This document shows, piece after piece, positions 34,646-46,487 of a stretch of 64,000 bases of DNA. Each line of letters opens with the position of its first letter. The stretch's first letter is position 1. Under the pieces are notes generated by a model. That model saw only the letters and a program-made list of their open reading frames with translations. It did no database searches and was not told the origin of the DNA. This stretch comes from Sipunculus nudus. Its lineage: Eukaryota; Annelida; Sipuncula; Golfingiida; Sipunculidae. The stretch covers positions 739,501-803,500 of the forward strand of contig CM049315.1 in the NCBI GenBank assembly GCA_026874595.1, written 5' to 3'. Position numbers and translations under genes: made by a program.

Positions 34646-35284
34646 AAACTGAATAAAAGTATAGTAAAGCTAAGTTATAGCTGCATGCCAAACCTGGGCC
34701 AAATAATAGCAGGACACTACAGGGAGATACTGAACAAATTCAATGCGCAACAAACTGAACTGAAGAACTGTAGAGACAAACAAACTTGCCCATTAGAGGG
34801 TAACTGTTTAACAACAAACATCGGTACCAGGCCACCGAAACACGTCTAGACAATCTTAGACAAGAAACCTACATCGGCCTAACAGAAAACACATTCAAAA
34901 CACGCTACACGGCCCACAAATCTAACTTCAAAAACGAAAAGAGACGAAATTCCACCACACTAAGCGAATATATTTTGAAAATAAAGGACTTAAATGTGCA
35001 ATATACCATACAATGGAAGATAAGAGCGTACTCCACATCATCTTAATCGTGTACCCTTTGTTTGGAAGAATATTATTCATCGCCCCTTATTATGCACTCT
35101 CAACAAAAGAAATGAAATCGCAGCGACATGCAGGCACAGGTCAAAACACCTGCTGACCAACTACAAATCCCCTGGATCAAGTATAAGGAGCCCCGAAAAG
35201 ACCACTCAGTGTTCCTGACGAGTGAGGGCCCGTAGGGGCCCTTACGAAACAGAGCTGTCGAACACAAGTAAGTGTTTTTAAGTC

Positions 35285-35288
<4 letters not shown>
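34646..35288 (+). pseudogene. Penelope-like element, C-terminal GIY-YIG remnant
   Basis: The frame from 34646 reads KLSYSCMPNLGQII, then NCRDKQTCPLEGNCLTTN (the conserved Cys-rich CPLxGxCL motif). A frameshift follows near 34825, and another frame then gives ETYIGLTENTFKTRY, AHKSNFKNEKRRNSTTLS, YILKIKDLNVQYTIQWKI, an in-frame stop, and CTLCLEE. TYIGLTENTFKTRY is the GIY-YIG endonuclease core of Penelope-like elements. Downstream, 'cctgacgag' and a GC stem (agggccc/gggccct, 35226-35243) lead to a TA array, apparently the element's 3' end. The reverse transcriptase domain is absent: a 5'-truncated, dead copy. Confidence 0.88.

Positions 35289-35332
<44 letters not shown>
35288..35332. repeat. 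(TA)n microsatellite at the Penelope-like 3' end
   Basis: About 22 TA dinucleotides directly after 'agtcctga'. Confidence 0.95.
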
Positions 35333-35335
<3 letters not shown>

Positions 35336-35820
35336 GTATATATATATTCCATATAACCAGTGATTCTGTATAATAGTATCAATATAGCAGAACAAATTCA
35401 TTGCTAATAATATGGCATTATAATGAAAAATTCACGGAATATATCTACTGAACTCAATTGGTTCAGGTAAACAACCTATAATGACCAATTGAAGAAAAGA
35501 TATGGAAAAAGTATAAAAAGAATCTTGCCTGAAAAAAAGTAAGATACTAAAAAGAGTAAGATATTTAAAAAAATAGTATAGAGTGGCAGCACTGTGTGTT
35601 GAACAGAGCCCCAAATAGAACCGCTACAGGAAGTTTCCATTGCTTTTTTTTAAATAGATACAAATGATTGATGCACTATTCATTTCGACTCTATGATATA
35701 ATATTAGGCATAGAAAGTACACTCCTTCATGCCCCTAGATTAATGCTAAGTTCTTAATCTGATCTAGATTCCATGAAATGGCATCCAGATTTGCACACTA
35801 AATTTTAGTTAATCCGTTGT
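35333..35820. other. no feature recognised
   Basis: AT-rich unique sequence. Confidence 0.4.
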
Positions 35821-36260
35821 TAATATGGTTTCATTTGTATCTTTGACCATGGAAACCCTAGGTTAAGACACAATGTTCGACCAATTACAATGGCTAGTTT
35901 TTCAGATATTTAGGAAGACAGATATTTCATCAATGGTGGCTCTCATTTACATATCAAAATTTAAATATGAACTTAACCGTTCAATAAGGTCTAGACACAA
36001 TGTTAGGCCAGTTATCATGGTTAATCTTTCAGATGGTTAGGGAAAGTAGGCTGTTTTTCACTGGCGGCCCTAATTTACATTTTAAAATTAATATATGAAG
36101 TTAACCGTTACGTTACTTTTATAGTTTTATTTGAATCTTTGACAATAGAAACCTAGATCTAGACACAATATTCGACCAATTATCATGGTTAGTTCTGGAG
36201 ATAACGAAGAAAATAGAATTTTCGTCATTGGCGGCCCTAATTTGAATATAACAAAAGTTG
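35821..36260. repeat. degenerate ~150-bp tandem repeat, three copies
   Basis: Landmarks 'gacacaatgttcgaccaatt', 'atcatggttag', 'ggcggccctaatttacat' occur near 35868, 35994 and 36160 in order, with substantial divergence. 'gaaccttaaccgtt'-like sequence links the units. Confidence 0.65.
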
Positions 36261-36654
36261 CCCATGGTCATTGCGAGAACAACTCAATTGAAAAGTATCA
36301 GTGGAACCCTGCCATTACAAATTCATAAACAACATTATATATACCATTCAAAGGTACCCCTTACTGGCAACTCGACTAAAATGCTCATATGCAATGATTA
36401 ACTACTAAGGGGTAAGAATAACCTTTAAGTACATAAGCGATCATATCTCTCTTCAGAAATACAGTATTTTGTCAAAATTTGTTTTAAAACACAGCCAAGA
36501 AATAATAAAATGTCTTTCAGAGTAACATAAAACAACATGTTCAGGGATGCAAGGGATAAAAGAGAAGTCTGTGAAGTGACCCTATAAATATGCTATATTT
36601 ATGAAGAAAAAATCTCATTTTATCCAAAATTCATATTTAATTTGACACGTTTTT
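36261..36654. other. no feature recognised
   Basis: Unique AT-rich sequence up to the start of the 43-bp satellite. Confidence 0.4.
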
Positions 36655-39600
36655 AGGCCTACAACGTTCACCTACAAGCAGCAAGATAAAGAAGACCAGG
36701 CCTACAACGTTCACCTACAAGCAGCAAGATAAAGAAGACCAGGCCTACAACGTTCACCTACAAGCAGCAAGATAAGGAAGACCAGGCCTACAACGTTCAC
36801 CTACAAGCAGCAAGATAAAGAAGACCAGGCCTACAACGTTCACCTACAAGCAGCAAGATAAAGAAGACCAGACCTACAACGTTCACCTACAAGCAGCAAG
36901 ATAAGGAAGACCAGGCCTACAACGTTCACCTACAAGCAGCAAGATAAAGAAGACCAGGCCTACAACGTTCACCTACAAGCAGCAAGATAAAGAAGACCAG
37001 GCCTACAACGTTCACCTACAAGCAGCAAGATAAAGAAGACCAGGCCTACAACGTTCACCTACAAGCAGCAAGATAAAGAAGACCAGGCCTACAACGTTCA
37101 CCTACAAGCAGCAAGATAAGGAAGACCAGGCCTACAACTTTCACCTACAAGCAGCAAAATCAAGAAGACCAGACCTACAACGTTCACCTACAAGCATCAA
37201 GATAAAGAAGACCACGCCTACAACGTTCATCTACAAGCAGCAAGATAAGGAAGACCAGACCTACAACGTTCACCTACAAGCAGCAAAATAAGGAAGACCA
37301 GGCCTACAACGTTCACCTACAAGCAGCAAGATAAGGAAGACCAGACCTACAACGTTCATCTACAAGCAGCAAGATAAGGAAGACCAGGCCTACAACGTTC
37401 ACCTACAAGCAGCAAGATAAGGAAGACCAGGCCTACAACGTTCACCTACAAGCAGCAAATAAAGAAGACCAGGCCTACAACGTTCACCTACAAGCAGCAA
37501 GATAAGGAAGACCAGGCCTACAACAAGCAGCAAGATAAGGAAGACCAGACCTACAACGTTCATCTACAAGCAGCAAGATAAAGAAGATCAGGCCTACAAC
37601 GTTCACCTTCAAGCATCAAGATAAAGAAGACCAGGCCTACAAAGTTCACCTACAAGCAGCAAGATAAGGAAGACCAGGCCTACAACGTTCACCTACAAGC
37701 AGCAAGATAAAGAAGACCAGGCCTACAACGTTCACCTACAAGCAGCAAGATAAAGAAGACCAGACCTACAACGTTCACGTACAAGCAGCAAGATAAGGAA
37801 GACCAGGCCTACAACGTTCACCTACAAGCAGCAAGGTAAAGAAGACCAGGCCTACAACGTTCACCTACAAGCAGCAAGATAAAGAAGACCAGGCCTACAA
37901 CGTTCACCTACAAGCAGCAAGATAAAGAAGACCAGGCCTACAACGTTCACCTACAATCAGCAAGATAAAGAAGACAAGGCCTACAACGTTCACCTACAAG
38001 CAGCAAGATAAGGAGGACCAGGCCTACAACTTTCACCTACAAGCAGCAAAATAAAGAAGACCAGACCTACAACGTTCACCTACAAGCATCAAGATAAAGA
38101 AGACCACGCCTACAACGTTCATCTACAAGCAGCAAGATAAGGAAGACCAGACCTACAACGTTCATCTACAAGCAGCAAGATAAGGAAGACCAGGCCTACA
38201 ACGTTCACCTACAAGCAGCAAGATAAGGAAGACCAGACCTACAACGTTCATCTACAAGCAGCAAGATAAGGAAGACCAGGCCTACAACGTTCACCTACAA
38301 GCAGCAAGATAAGGAAGACCAGGCCTACAACGTTCACCTACAAGCAGCAAATAAAGAAGACCAGGCCTACAACGTTCACCTACAAGCAGCAAGATAAGGA
38401 AGACCAGGCCTACAACAAGCAGCAAGATAAGGAAGACCAGACCTACAACGTTCATCTACAAGCACCAAGATAAAGAAGATCAGGCCTACAACGTTCACCT
38501 TCAAGCATCAAGATAAAGAAGACCAGGCCTACAAAGTTCACCTACAAGCAGCAAGATAAAGAAGACCAGACCTACAACGTTCACCTACAAGCAGCAAGAT
38601 AAGGAAGACCAGGCCTACAACGTTCACCTGCAAGCAGCAAATAAAGAAGACCAGGCCTACAACGTTCACCTACAAGCAGCAAGATAAGGAAGACCAGGCC
38701 TACAACAAGCAGCAAGATAAGGAAGACCAGACCTAGAACGTTCATCTACAAGCAGCAAGATAAAGAAGATCAGGCCTACAACGTTCACCTTCAAGCATCA
38801 AGATAAAGAAGACCAGGCCTACAACGTTCACCTACAAGCAGCAAGATAAAGAAGACCAGACCTACAACGTTCACCTACAAGCAGCAAGATAAAGAAGACC
38901 AGGCCTACAACGTTCATCTACAAGCAGCAAGATAAGGAAGACCAGACCTACAACGTTCATCTACAAGAGCAAGATAAGGAGGACCATACCTACAACGTTC
39001 ATCTACAAGCAGCAAGATAAAGAAGATCAGGCCTACAACGTTCACCTTCAAGCATCAAGATAAAGAAGACCAGGCCTACAACATTCACCTACAAGCAGCA
39101 AGATAAAGAAGACCAGACCTACAACGTTCTCCTACAAGCAGCAAGATAAAGAAGACCAGGCCTACAACGTTCATCTACAAGCAGCAAGATAAGGAAGACG
39201 AGACCTAAAACGTTCATCTACAAGCAGCAAGATAAGGAAGACCAGACCTACAACGTTCATCTACAAGCAGCAAGATAAGGAAGACCAGACCTACAACGTT
39301 CATCTACAAGCAGCAAGATAAGGAGGACCAGACCTACAACGTTCACATACAAGCAGCAAGATAAGGAAGACCAGGCCTACAACGTTCACCTACAAGCAGC
39401 AAGATAAAGAAGACCAGGCCTACAACGTTCACCTACAAGCAGCAAGATAAGGAAGACCAGGCCTACAACAAGCAGCAAGATAAGGAAGACCAGACCTACA
39501 ACTTTCATCTACAAGCAGCAAGATAAAGAAGATCACTCCTACAACGTTCACCTACAAACTGTAAAAGAAGGAAGATCAGGCTTACAAGGTTTACATACAA

Positions 39601-40770
39601 GCAGCAAGAGGAGGAACACACAGGCTTACAACGTGCACCTACAGGCAGCAAGCTGAGGAAGATCAGGCCTACAACGTTCACCTTCAAGCAGCAAGGTAAG
39701 GAAGACCGGGCTTGCAACATTCACATACTAGCAAAAGGGGAGGAAAACCAGGCCTAAAACATTCAACTACAAGCAGCAAGATAAGGAAGACCAGGCCTAT
39801 AACGTTCAACTGAAAGCAACAAGAAAAAGAAGACCAGGCCCATAACGTTCAACTGAAAGCAGCAAGATAAAGAAGACCAAGCCCATAACGTTCAACTGAA
39901 AGCAACAAGAAAAAGAAGACCAAGCCCATAACGTTCAACTGAAAGCAACAAGAAAAAGAAGACCAGGCTCATAACGTTCAACTGAAAGCAGCAAGATAAA
40001 GAAGACCAGGCCCATAACGTTCAACTGAAAACAGCAAGATAAAGAAGACCATGCCCATAACGTTCAACTGAAAGCAGCTAGATAAAGAAGACCAGGCCCA
40101 TACAGTTCAACTGAAAGCAGCTAGATAAAGAAGACCAGGCCCATACCGTTCAACTGAAAGCAGCTAGATAAAGAAGACCAGGCCCATAACGTTCAACTGA
40201 AAGCAGCAAAATAAAGAAGACCAGGCCCATACCGTTCAACTGAAAGCAGCTAGATAAAGAAGACCAAGCCCATAACGTTCAACTGAAAGCAACAAGAAAA
40301 AGAAGACCAAGCCCATAACGTTCAACTGAAAGCAACAAGAAAAAGAAGACCAGGCCCATAACGTTCAACTGAAAGCAGCAAGATAAAGAAGACCAGGCCC
40401 ATACCGTTCAACTGAAAACAGCAAGATAAAGAAGACCAGGCCCATAACGTTCAACTGAAAGCAGCAAGATAAAGAAGACCAGGCCCATACAGTTCAACTG
40501 AAAGCAGCTAGATAAAGAAGACCAGGCCCATACCGTTCAACTGAAAGCAGCTAGATAAAGAAGACCAGGCCCATACCGTTCAACTGAAAGCAGCAAAATA
40601 AAGAAGACCAGGCCCATACCGTTCAACTGAAAGCAGCAATATAAAGAAGACCAGGTCCATACCGTTCAACTGAAAGCAGCAAGATAAAGAAGACCAGGCC
40701 CATACCGTTTAACTTAAAGCAGCAAGATAAAGAGGACCAGGGCCATAATGTTCAACTGAAAGCAGCAGAA
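36655..40770. repeat. 43-bp satellite, about 96 copies, two subfamilies
   Basis: Subfamily 1 (36655 to about 39540) has the unit 'cctacaacgttcacctacaa' then 'gcagcaagataaagaagaccagg'. Subfamily 2 (about 39780-40770) has 'cccataacgttcaactgaaa' in the first half with the same second half. About 240 bp of strongly diverged units separate them (39540-39780). Higher-order structure occurs in subfamily 1: a shortened unit ('cctacaacaagcagcaag') at 37517 recurs at 38409 and an 'aactttcac' unit at 37132 recurs at 38024, an 892-bp spacing. 43 is not a multiple of three, so there is no continuous frame. Confidence 0.97.
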
Positions 40771-41578
40771 ATACGTTCTCCAGATTTCTCTGCATTATGC
40801 CAGTGTGGTGACTGAGGCTAATCCATGTAGGGATTTATCAACAGAGGGATTAAGAGTAAATCCTTGACACGCAGCTGGGAGTCTTGGTATACGGTCATTA
40901 TGGAAAGTTAGAGACGCCATCTTCTCTTTCTAATGACTCATTCGTTATCCGCACCGAAAGGAAGAGAGATTTAAGACCGAGACCCGTCTGAGGGTGCTGA
41001 CACTTTGCTGGAATTATTTGTATGCTACGGGATTAACCAGAGTGCGAGAAAGTTCTAATTAAATCTCTGACTGATTATCTCAAGTCGTAAACAGGCACAC
41101 TTTATCACTTGTCTAACATTTATGAAATTTTCGGGTAATCAATAAATGCGTTTCACTGAATCTGCACATGTAAAGTTGTCTTCCTGTATATCTCATGTAC
41201 GCTTTCAGACCATATTTATTCCTTCTCACTTTCTTCTAATTTGTAACAACACATGATTATTAGGACGAAAAAAAAAATTAAACCTAATTTAAAAGTTTGG
41301 TACCTGTATAAAAATGATTTCCTACGTTTCCTAGTTCCGTATTTACCTACGTTCAAATTCCAATTGAATGAATAACCTATAAATGCATTAAAGCTGGTTT
41401 ATCTAATGTGCAAATAATGTGGTTAAACTAAGTGTCAAAGAAGGATAGTTCGACCTGTTCTTCTTGGGTCCAATAGATTCTTAGCACAGAAAAAAAAACG
41501 GGATGCGAATGGACACGTAACGCAGAATTCTGATATTTGAACAAACAAAACTTAGTAAAAGAAATAAGAAAAAAAGCG

Positions 41579-41581
<3 letters not shown>
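40771..41581. other. no feature recognised
   Basis: Unique sequence; the first ~300 bp are less AT-rich, but no frame or motif is recognisable. Confidence 0.4.

Positions 41582-41660
<79 letters not shown>
41582..41660. repeat. compound (TA)n(GA)n microsatellite
   Basis: About 20 TA dinucleotides (41582-41622) run directly into about 18 GA dinucleotides (41624-41660). The 106-codon minus frame through it is an artefact in its repeated part. Confidence 0.95.
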
Positions 41661-41664
<4 letters not shown>

Positions 41665-42760
41665 ATTTCCTAAAAGTGTGATTTAGCATCATATACGTTA
41701 AAAAATATTGTGCTGTATATAAAAAAACAAATCCACGAAAGGTGAAACACCGACACAGTATGTTGGTCAAAGCGCGGGATGGGAGCAGTGACATGCTGAG
41801 CATCTCCGGGAGCAGATGCCACATCTGCCATTTCAGGAAATGAAAAGTTCTGGTAATGACGTCATATGCCAAGAAGGGGCGGTAACTGCCAGGTCCTTGG
41901 GATGATAAACGTCGCTTTTCGTAGAGCGACTATACATTTCTCAACTGTTATCGCGCGAACAAGCCCTTGGTTTATCAAACTGTTTCCGATGTAGTGGAAA
42001 CCTATTTTGACAGTAGCGAAAGTCTTCTAGAGAAACAGGGCGTAGGCGTTTTGTAAGGTCCACTTGACATAGTAAGGATTTAAAAATATACCGACATTAT
42101 CGATAGCGAGATTGTATAAACTCCACAACGTATAATTTCAGTTTGGGCACCCTCTTATTGACCATAAAATTTGGTAATTGAAAAACGTTTTGGTCAAATC
42201 TGGCTTGAGTATTGCTGGTCATAATTGGCTTTAGTATGGCTGGTCAGATTATCAGATTCAACTAGTTACTTTTCACATTTTGATCGACATTATCTACTTG
42301 GTTGCTTGTTGGAGATTAAGATTATGACAATACTTACATATTACATGAGTTCAGCTATGTGCTAACCATCCCAAGTCTCAAGATTGAAAGTCTAGAGGAA
42401 GAGTACGAGTCTAATTTGTACAGCACTAAGGCGCCCCCTAGTAGCATTGGTAGCAGATGTAAATCAAGCCGCCATGTTTGAACAGACGACAGGCTGTTTC
42501 TGAGTACTCATGTTGATAATGACCCACATATACAAAACTTAATACATTTGAGCCAACTAATTATTGTGTAAACCTGCTGTGGATATACCAATAAAACAGA
42601 CTATATGCATTTTTAATGCTGACATCATCCAGATAAAAGGTGAGAAGCTGCCAGTTTAAAAATTAGTTCTAACTTTTTGTTTCGGTATCGGAGTGTATGG
42701 ATACCGATACCACTACCAGCGATGTCAGTTCTGCTGGTATGGTATGCAACACCTAGTCAC
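41661..42760. other. no convincing gene
   Basis: Unique sequence. A stop-free stretch (42318-42478, plus) reads through KIESLEEEYESNLYSTKAPP but has no start or clear splice sites and no recognised family. Confidence 0.3.
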
Positions 42761-42967
42761 AGCCATGAACGGGGCAGAGGTGCTGCAGCCAAAGAAGCCC
42801 CAAAAGAGCCAGCACCTGTTGTTAAAGATGCCCCGGCACCCTCAGAGTCTGATTACTTTTTGATTATTTTGTTGGTTGGTGGGTGTATCAGCAATTTTTA
42901 TTTTCAAAAGAACAAAATGAACGGATTTTGTAGAGGGTTAGGTAACATAAAAAGAATAATCGAATAA
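42722..42967 (+). CDS. candidate exon with KEAPKEPAP motif (unrecognised)
   Basis: From the ATG at 42722 the frame reads MSVLLVWYATPSHSHERGRG, then AAAKEAPKEPAPVVKDAPAP, SESDYFLIILLVGG and on to a stop at 42967. The Lys/Glu/Ala/Pro stretch looks like a natural low-complexity linker of the sort found in muscle or cytoskeletal proteins. An acceptor-like 'gtcacag' precedes 42765, but no good donor follows the coding-like part, and the last 25 residues look random. A second copy of the GAAGC.CCAAA.GAGCC core lies at 43157. No family was recognised; chance or an exon relic is possible. Confidence 0.25.
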   Translation: MSVLLVWYATPSHSHERGRGAAAKEAPKEPAPVVKDAPAPSESDYFLIILLVGGCISNFYFQKNKMNGFCRGLGNIKRIIE

Positions 42968-43156
42968 ATTTGGAGGTAACCTTTACCACCAAGATTTTTT
43001 TGTGTGTTCTTTTTCAACTAAACATCTAGTTGAATAAATATGTGTGTATTCTCTTGTCATAGTCATTTTATCTATATGGTTTTACCAAGCCTGAGTAAAT
43101 AGAAACTTTTATTGCCAGTCACGACTAACAGCTCTTTGCTGCTACTTTGTTCAGGG

Positions 43157-43240
43157 AAGCGCCAAAGGAGCCTTATCAACAGTGACTGGTCAGAAAATTG
43201 TCAAAACCTACGTTTCTACTGCACCTGGGCATTGAAAGTC
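43157..43240 (+). CDS. candidate terminal exon after a good splice acceptor
   Basis: 'tttgctgctactttgttcag' (43136-43155) is a pyrimidine-rich 3' splice site followed by GGAAGCGCCAAAGGAGCC. Two readings are open. One gives EAPKEPYQQ and a stop, repeating the EAPKEP peptide of the upstream candidate. The other gives GSAKGALSTVTGQKIVKTYV then STAPGH and a stop. I cannot decide between them or name a family. The 15-of-17 base match to the upstream EAPKEP codons is the main support. Confidence 0.25.
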
Positions 43241-43907
43241 TAGAATTACGTCAATTACATTTTCTTACATGTAATCCCAGCCAATTAATCCCTGGAACAA
43301 GGTGAAGTAAACAGCTTTTATTTGTACCTATTATCTGTGTTTGATTAATTTTCACCGTAGGACTTTGCAGCGTCAGTTTAATTATGTATTAATTCTGCCG
43401 ACTGATGACAGATAAACACATGGAGCTGAAGACTGAAGGCCCAAATTATACGATTTTGCTTCCATTGAAGAGACGTTTAATAATATTAAAGCAGTTTGTT
43501 ACAATCCTTCAAGCGGTTTGTTTTGACAAATAAGTTGAATTGACACTTTTATAAAATGTTTCAAATGAAATAATAATCGTGTAATTTGAATCTCATGAAT
43601 ATACTAAAGTCTTTCTGAATCAGAGGGTTAACATTTAGTTCTACTTAAAATAAAGTGAAACTGTATATTTAATGGAATGCAGCTTTGTAGTCCTTGGGGT
43701 GAGCTTATAAAATAGTTTTGTAATTAATCTTATTAACGTATTGCTTTTCTAGATACCGTTATAAACGAAGGCCTTTCCTAATAGCTCTAATTACAGTCGA
43801 ACAGTTCCTTGAAGTTTTATCCGGGCCAATGAATTAAAAGATGACTAAAATAATGTGCTGCTAGTAGTGATTCTTTGGTAATATATGTCTTTATCATGTT
43901 TCTGTAT
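43241..43907. other. no feature recognised
   Basis: AT-rich unique sequence; an AATAAA at about 43649 has no established gene to serve. Confidence 0.35.
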
Positions 43908-44068
43908 CAAACCTCGAAATAACCACCGGCGGTACCTCTAAGTGTTGGCATTATCGAGATGGTCATCAAAAAAAGGTCTTATATCAAGGAATCAGGACCC
44001 AACAAGTGGTCTTTCTTTTGAAGTGGTCGATTAGCAGAGGTGGTCGTTATGGGAGGTTTTACTTTACA
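43908..44068. mobile_element. decayed MITE with aaacctc...gaggtttt ends
   Basis: The left end 'caaacctcgaaataaccacc' pairs imperfectly with the right end 'ggtggtcgttatgggaggtt'. Internal words 'gtggtc' and 'aagtggtc' face inwards. The arrangement resembles mariner/pogo-type non-autonomous elements, and 15187-15330 may be a more decayed relative. No target duplication could be assigned. Confidence 0.5.
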
Positions 44069-45187
44069 TATTTTTTTTCGATCCTTGACAGATGTGTATG
44101 AGATACCGTGAGATGCATGTTTCTTTAGTAATCAGGTGACAACCGTTCATGGTGTATCATCAATAACATTTAAATCGTCATACGGTCATTAAGATACAAG
44201 GTATAGTATAAGTGAAGGTTCGTTTTAAGTATAGAAAGATAGGCCATTAACATAACAGGATGCGTAGGACAAAGTCATTCTCCAAAGACATATATATATA
44301 TATATATATTTATTTATCAGTTTATTATATATTAACTTAATTAAGCATCTGATGTTTCTGAAATGTACTTGACTTTAAAAGAGTTTTAATTACGGGGTCG
44401 TAAAGAAAGGTATCCAGTGAGAAGTTTGCATTTGAATTGTAAAGATTGTTATTTAAATTAGGAAATTTACCGTCAATTTGAAAGGACATTCTCTGTAATG
44501 ATCACGGCCACTACGCCCACATTGACATTGATGTGATGTAATTACTTATAAACCCATCTTTGATGAGAAACTGGGAGAATAAAACGGAAAATGAAATAAC
44601 ACAAAGCTAGATACATTGTTATAAAACAAAACATTACAGCCTTCCCTGTGATGTAAGTCAGATTCATATGTCCAACCTTTCGGCTCCAAAGTGATTAAAC
44701 AATTGTTTTTCTTTCTCTTTAACTAAGACTAGAAATGTTCTTGTACGGATATCGAATCTGTACCAATGACACCTTAAACCGTGTACCTATCATCCTGACG
44801 TGGGTCAAGCCGCTTTGCACCCGTAGCTCCAATACGTGAGCGGTTGCACTTTCTACCTGTTAAAATGTAAATTGTGTTCATCGTCCAGGTTCAGGTGTTC
44901 AGTCCTTCCTGATTACACTAATTGGACTGACTGGACTAATTAAAGAATTATTACATGCAGCGGTCTCGACCCAGCTCCGTGTCCGTCATCTCCAACAATG
45001 TGTGCGCAGCTTGGTCATTTGGTCAAGGGTCTCTTTCGTCCCACAATTTGAACCTTTAACACAGTTTATACTAGAAACATCCGAGCTTACATACTTTTTA
45101 CTTATTAAATATTATATGTCAAAGGTAAATATATAAAATACAAAAATATTTAAAATGATGTAAGGAAGTATATATATATGTGTGTAA
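44069..45187. other. no convincing gene
   Basis: Unique sequence with a short TA run at 44290-44309. No conserved coding or RNA feature was seen. Confidence 0.4.
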
Positions 45188-45450
45188 CTAGAAAAGCACT
45201 CAGAGAGCGCGGACCTCCGCCAAGGTAGCTCATTACTCCTATATGGCCTTGTCAGAAATGCAGCATTTCTCCTAGATCCAGACGATGATCCGGAACACCC
45301 CTCCAATTCAATCAATTATTCCTTGTATTACTGCCGATCTATCCCAAAAATCAATGATTTTTAATAGTAATTTTGCTAACAGACAGACAAAGAAGCAAGC
45401 AAATAAACAAACCAACGCCGGCAAAAACATAACCTCCTCGGCTGAGGTAA
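45188..45450 (-). repeat. dispersed repeat family R1, copy 2 (minus)
   Basis: Reverse complement of the family at 6116-6392: 'gcactcagagagcgcggacc', 'tccgccaaggtagctcatta', 'tgtcagaaatgcagcatttc', 'tagatccagacgatgatcc', 'aacaaaccaacgccggcaaa' and 'cctcctcggctgaggt' occur in inverse order. Overlapping frames on both strands (45112-45315, 45285-45542) are not believable, because the copies do not share them. Confidence 0.72.
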
Positions 45451-46487
45451 TCAATATAAAAATGTTAAAGCACATGGACTGGAAATTAGATACAAAGTAT
45501 TACTTCCTATTGACAGGCAGACACGTACAAATAATATATTGACCGTTAAGGTTACACCCAAGAACATCCCGGTGAATGAACGTAATGATACACAAATACG
45601 GACACGTTTAGCACAATCCCTCAATATGTAAGGTCACGCTTATTAAGTGTGACCTATTCTTCACCCAGTCTGGGCCTTATCGTCATGTAATGCGATCATG
45701 CTACAATGCTGTGTCCGTGAGCAGACTGTGTGTACCTGTCTAAAGGTCTGTATATTTTTTATGATAGGAACTAAACGACGCATATTCTAAGCCTAAGGTT
45801 TTTGCAGGAACTTTTGTCATGTTTTTCACTCACGTGATATAAAGATTAATTCTGCCAGAATTCTCCAGGAACACCCTCCCCCCAAAATATCAACATAGAA
45901 AGAAATATTATTCTATGCCAGATATCACACAAAAAATCAATTTTGGAAAGAGACGTGAGGGATATACAGGGTGAACCCATATTAAAGTGAGAAGTTCCCG
46001 ATAAACAACATAGGTCAACAGCTTCATTGCTTGGGAAATATCGAAGATTTAACGAGTGTATAAAGGAGCATTCTACCGTGAAATTATATAAAAGATGCTT
46101 CGTGTTAGTTGAAGCGCAGGGGACATCGTGAAACACGATGTTTATTCAGTTTAGTCAGTTGAAGGTATATATTCTAAGGCATGTTAACATACACATGCGT
46201 TATTTGTATACACATACATATGTCGTTGAAGTCTCTTGTGCGCGAAACGTATAGTTGCCAATGTGAAAAAGATAGGCCCAGAAAAATATATTCCAACAGT
46301 ATTCAATATTTGATTTGAGTATTGTAAATTGTCATGGAATAAGCAGGCCTGATGCAAAATTGGCATCTCTCCCAGATAAAAAAAAAGCAGTTTGGTATAT
46401 TTCGAAGAAAGCATTTAGCAAAGAAACCACTTCAGCCTTGGTTCGTTGCATTGTCTTTCACCAAATTAACGCAAAATCGTAATATTC
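45451..46487. other. no convincing gene
   Basis: Two minus frames (45846-46136, 46184-46414) lack recognised motifs. A 'gtcacgcttattaagtgtgac' inverted word lies at about 45633-45653. Confidence 0.35.

Noticed and set aside
36655-40770. Possible CRISPR or coding repeat protein
   Set aside because: No spacers; the 43-bp unit shifts frame at every copy and stops are frequent.
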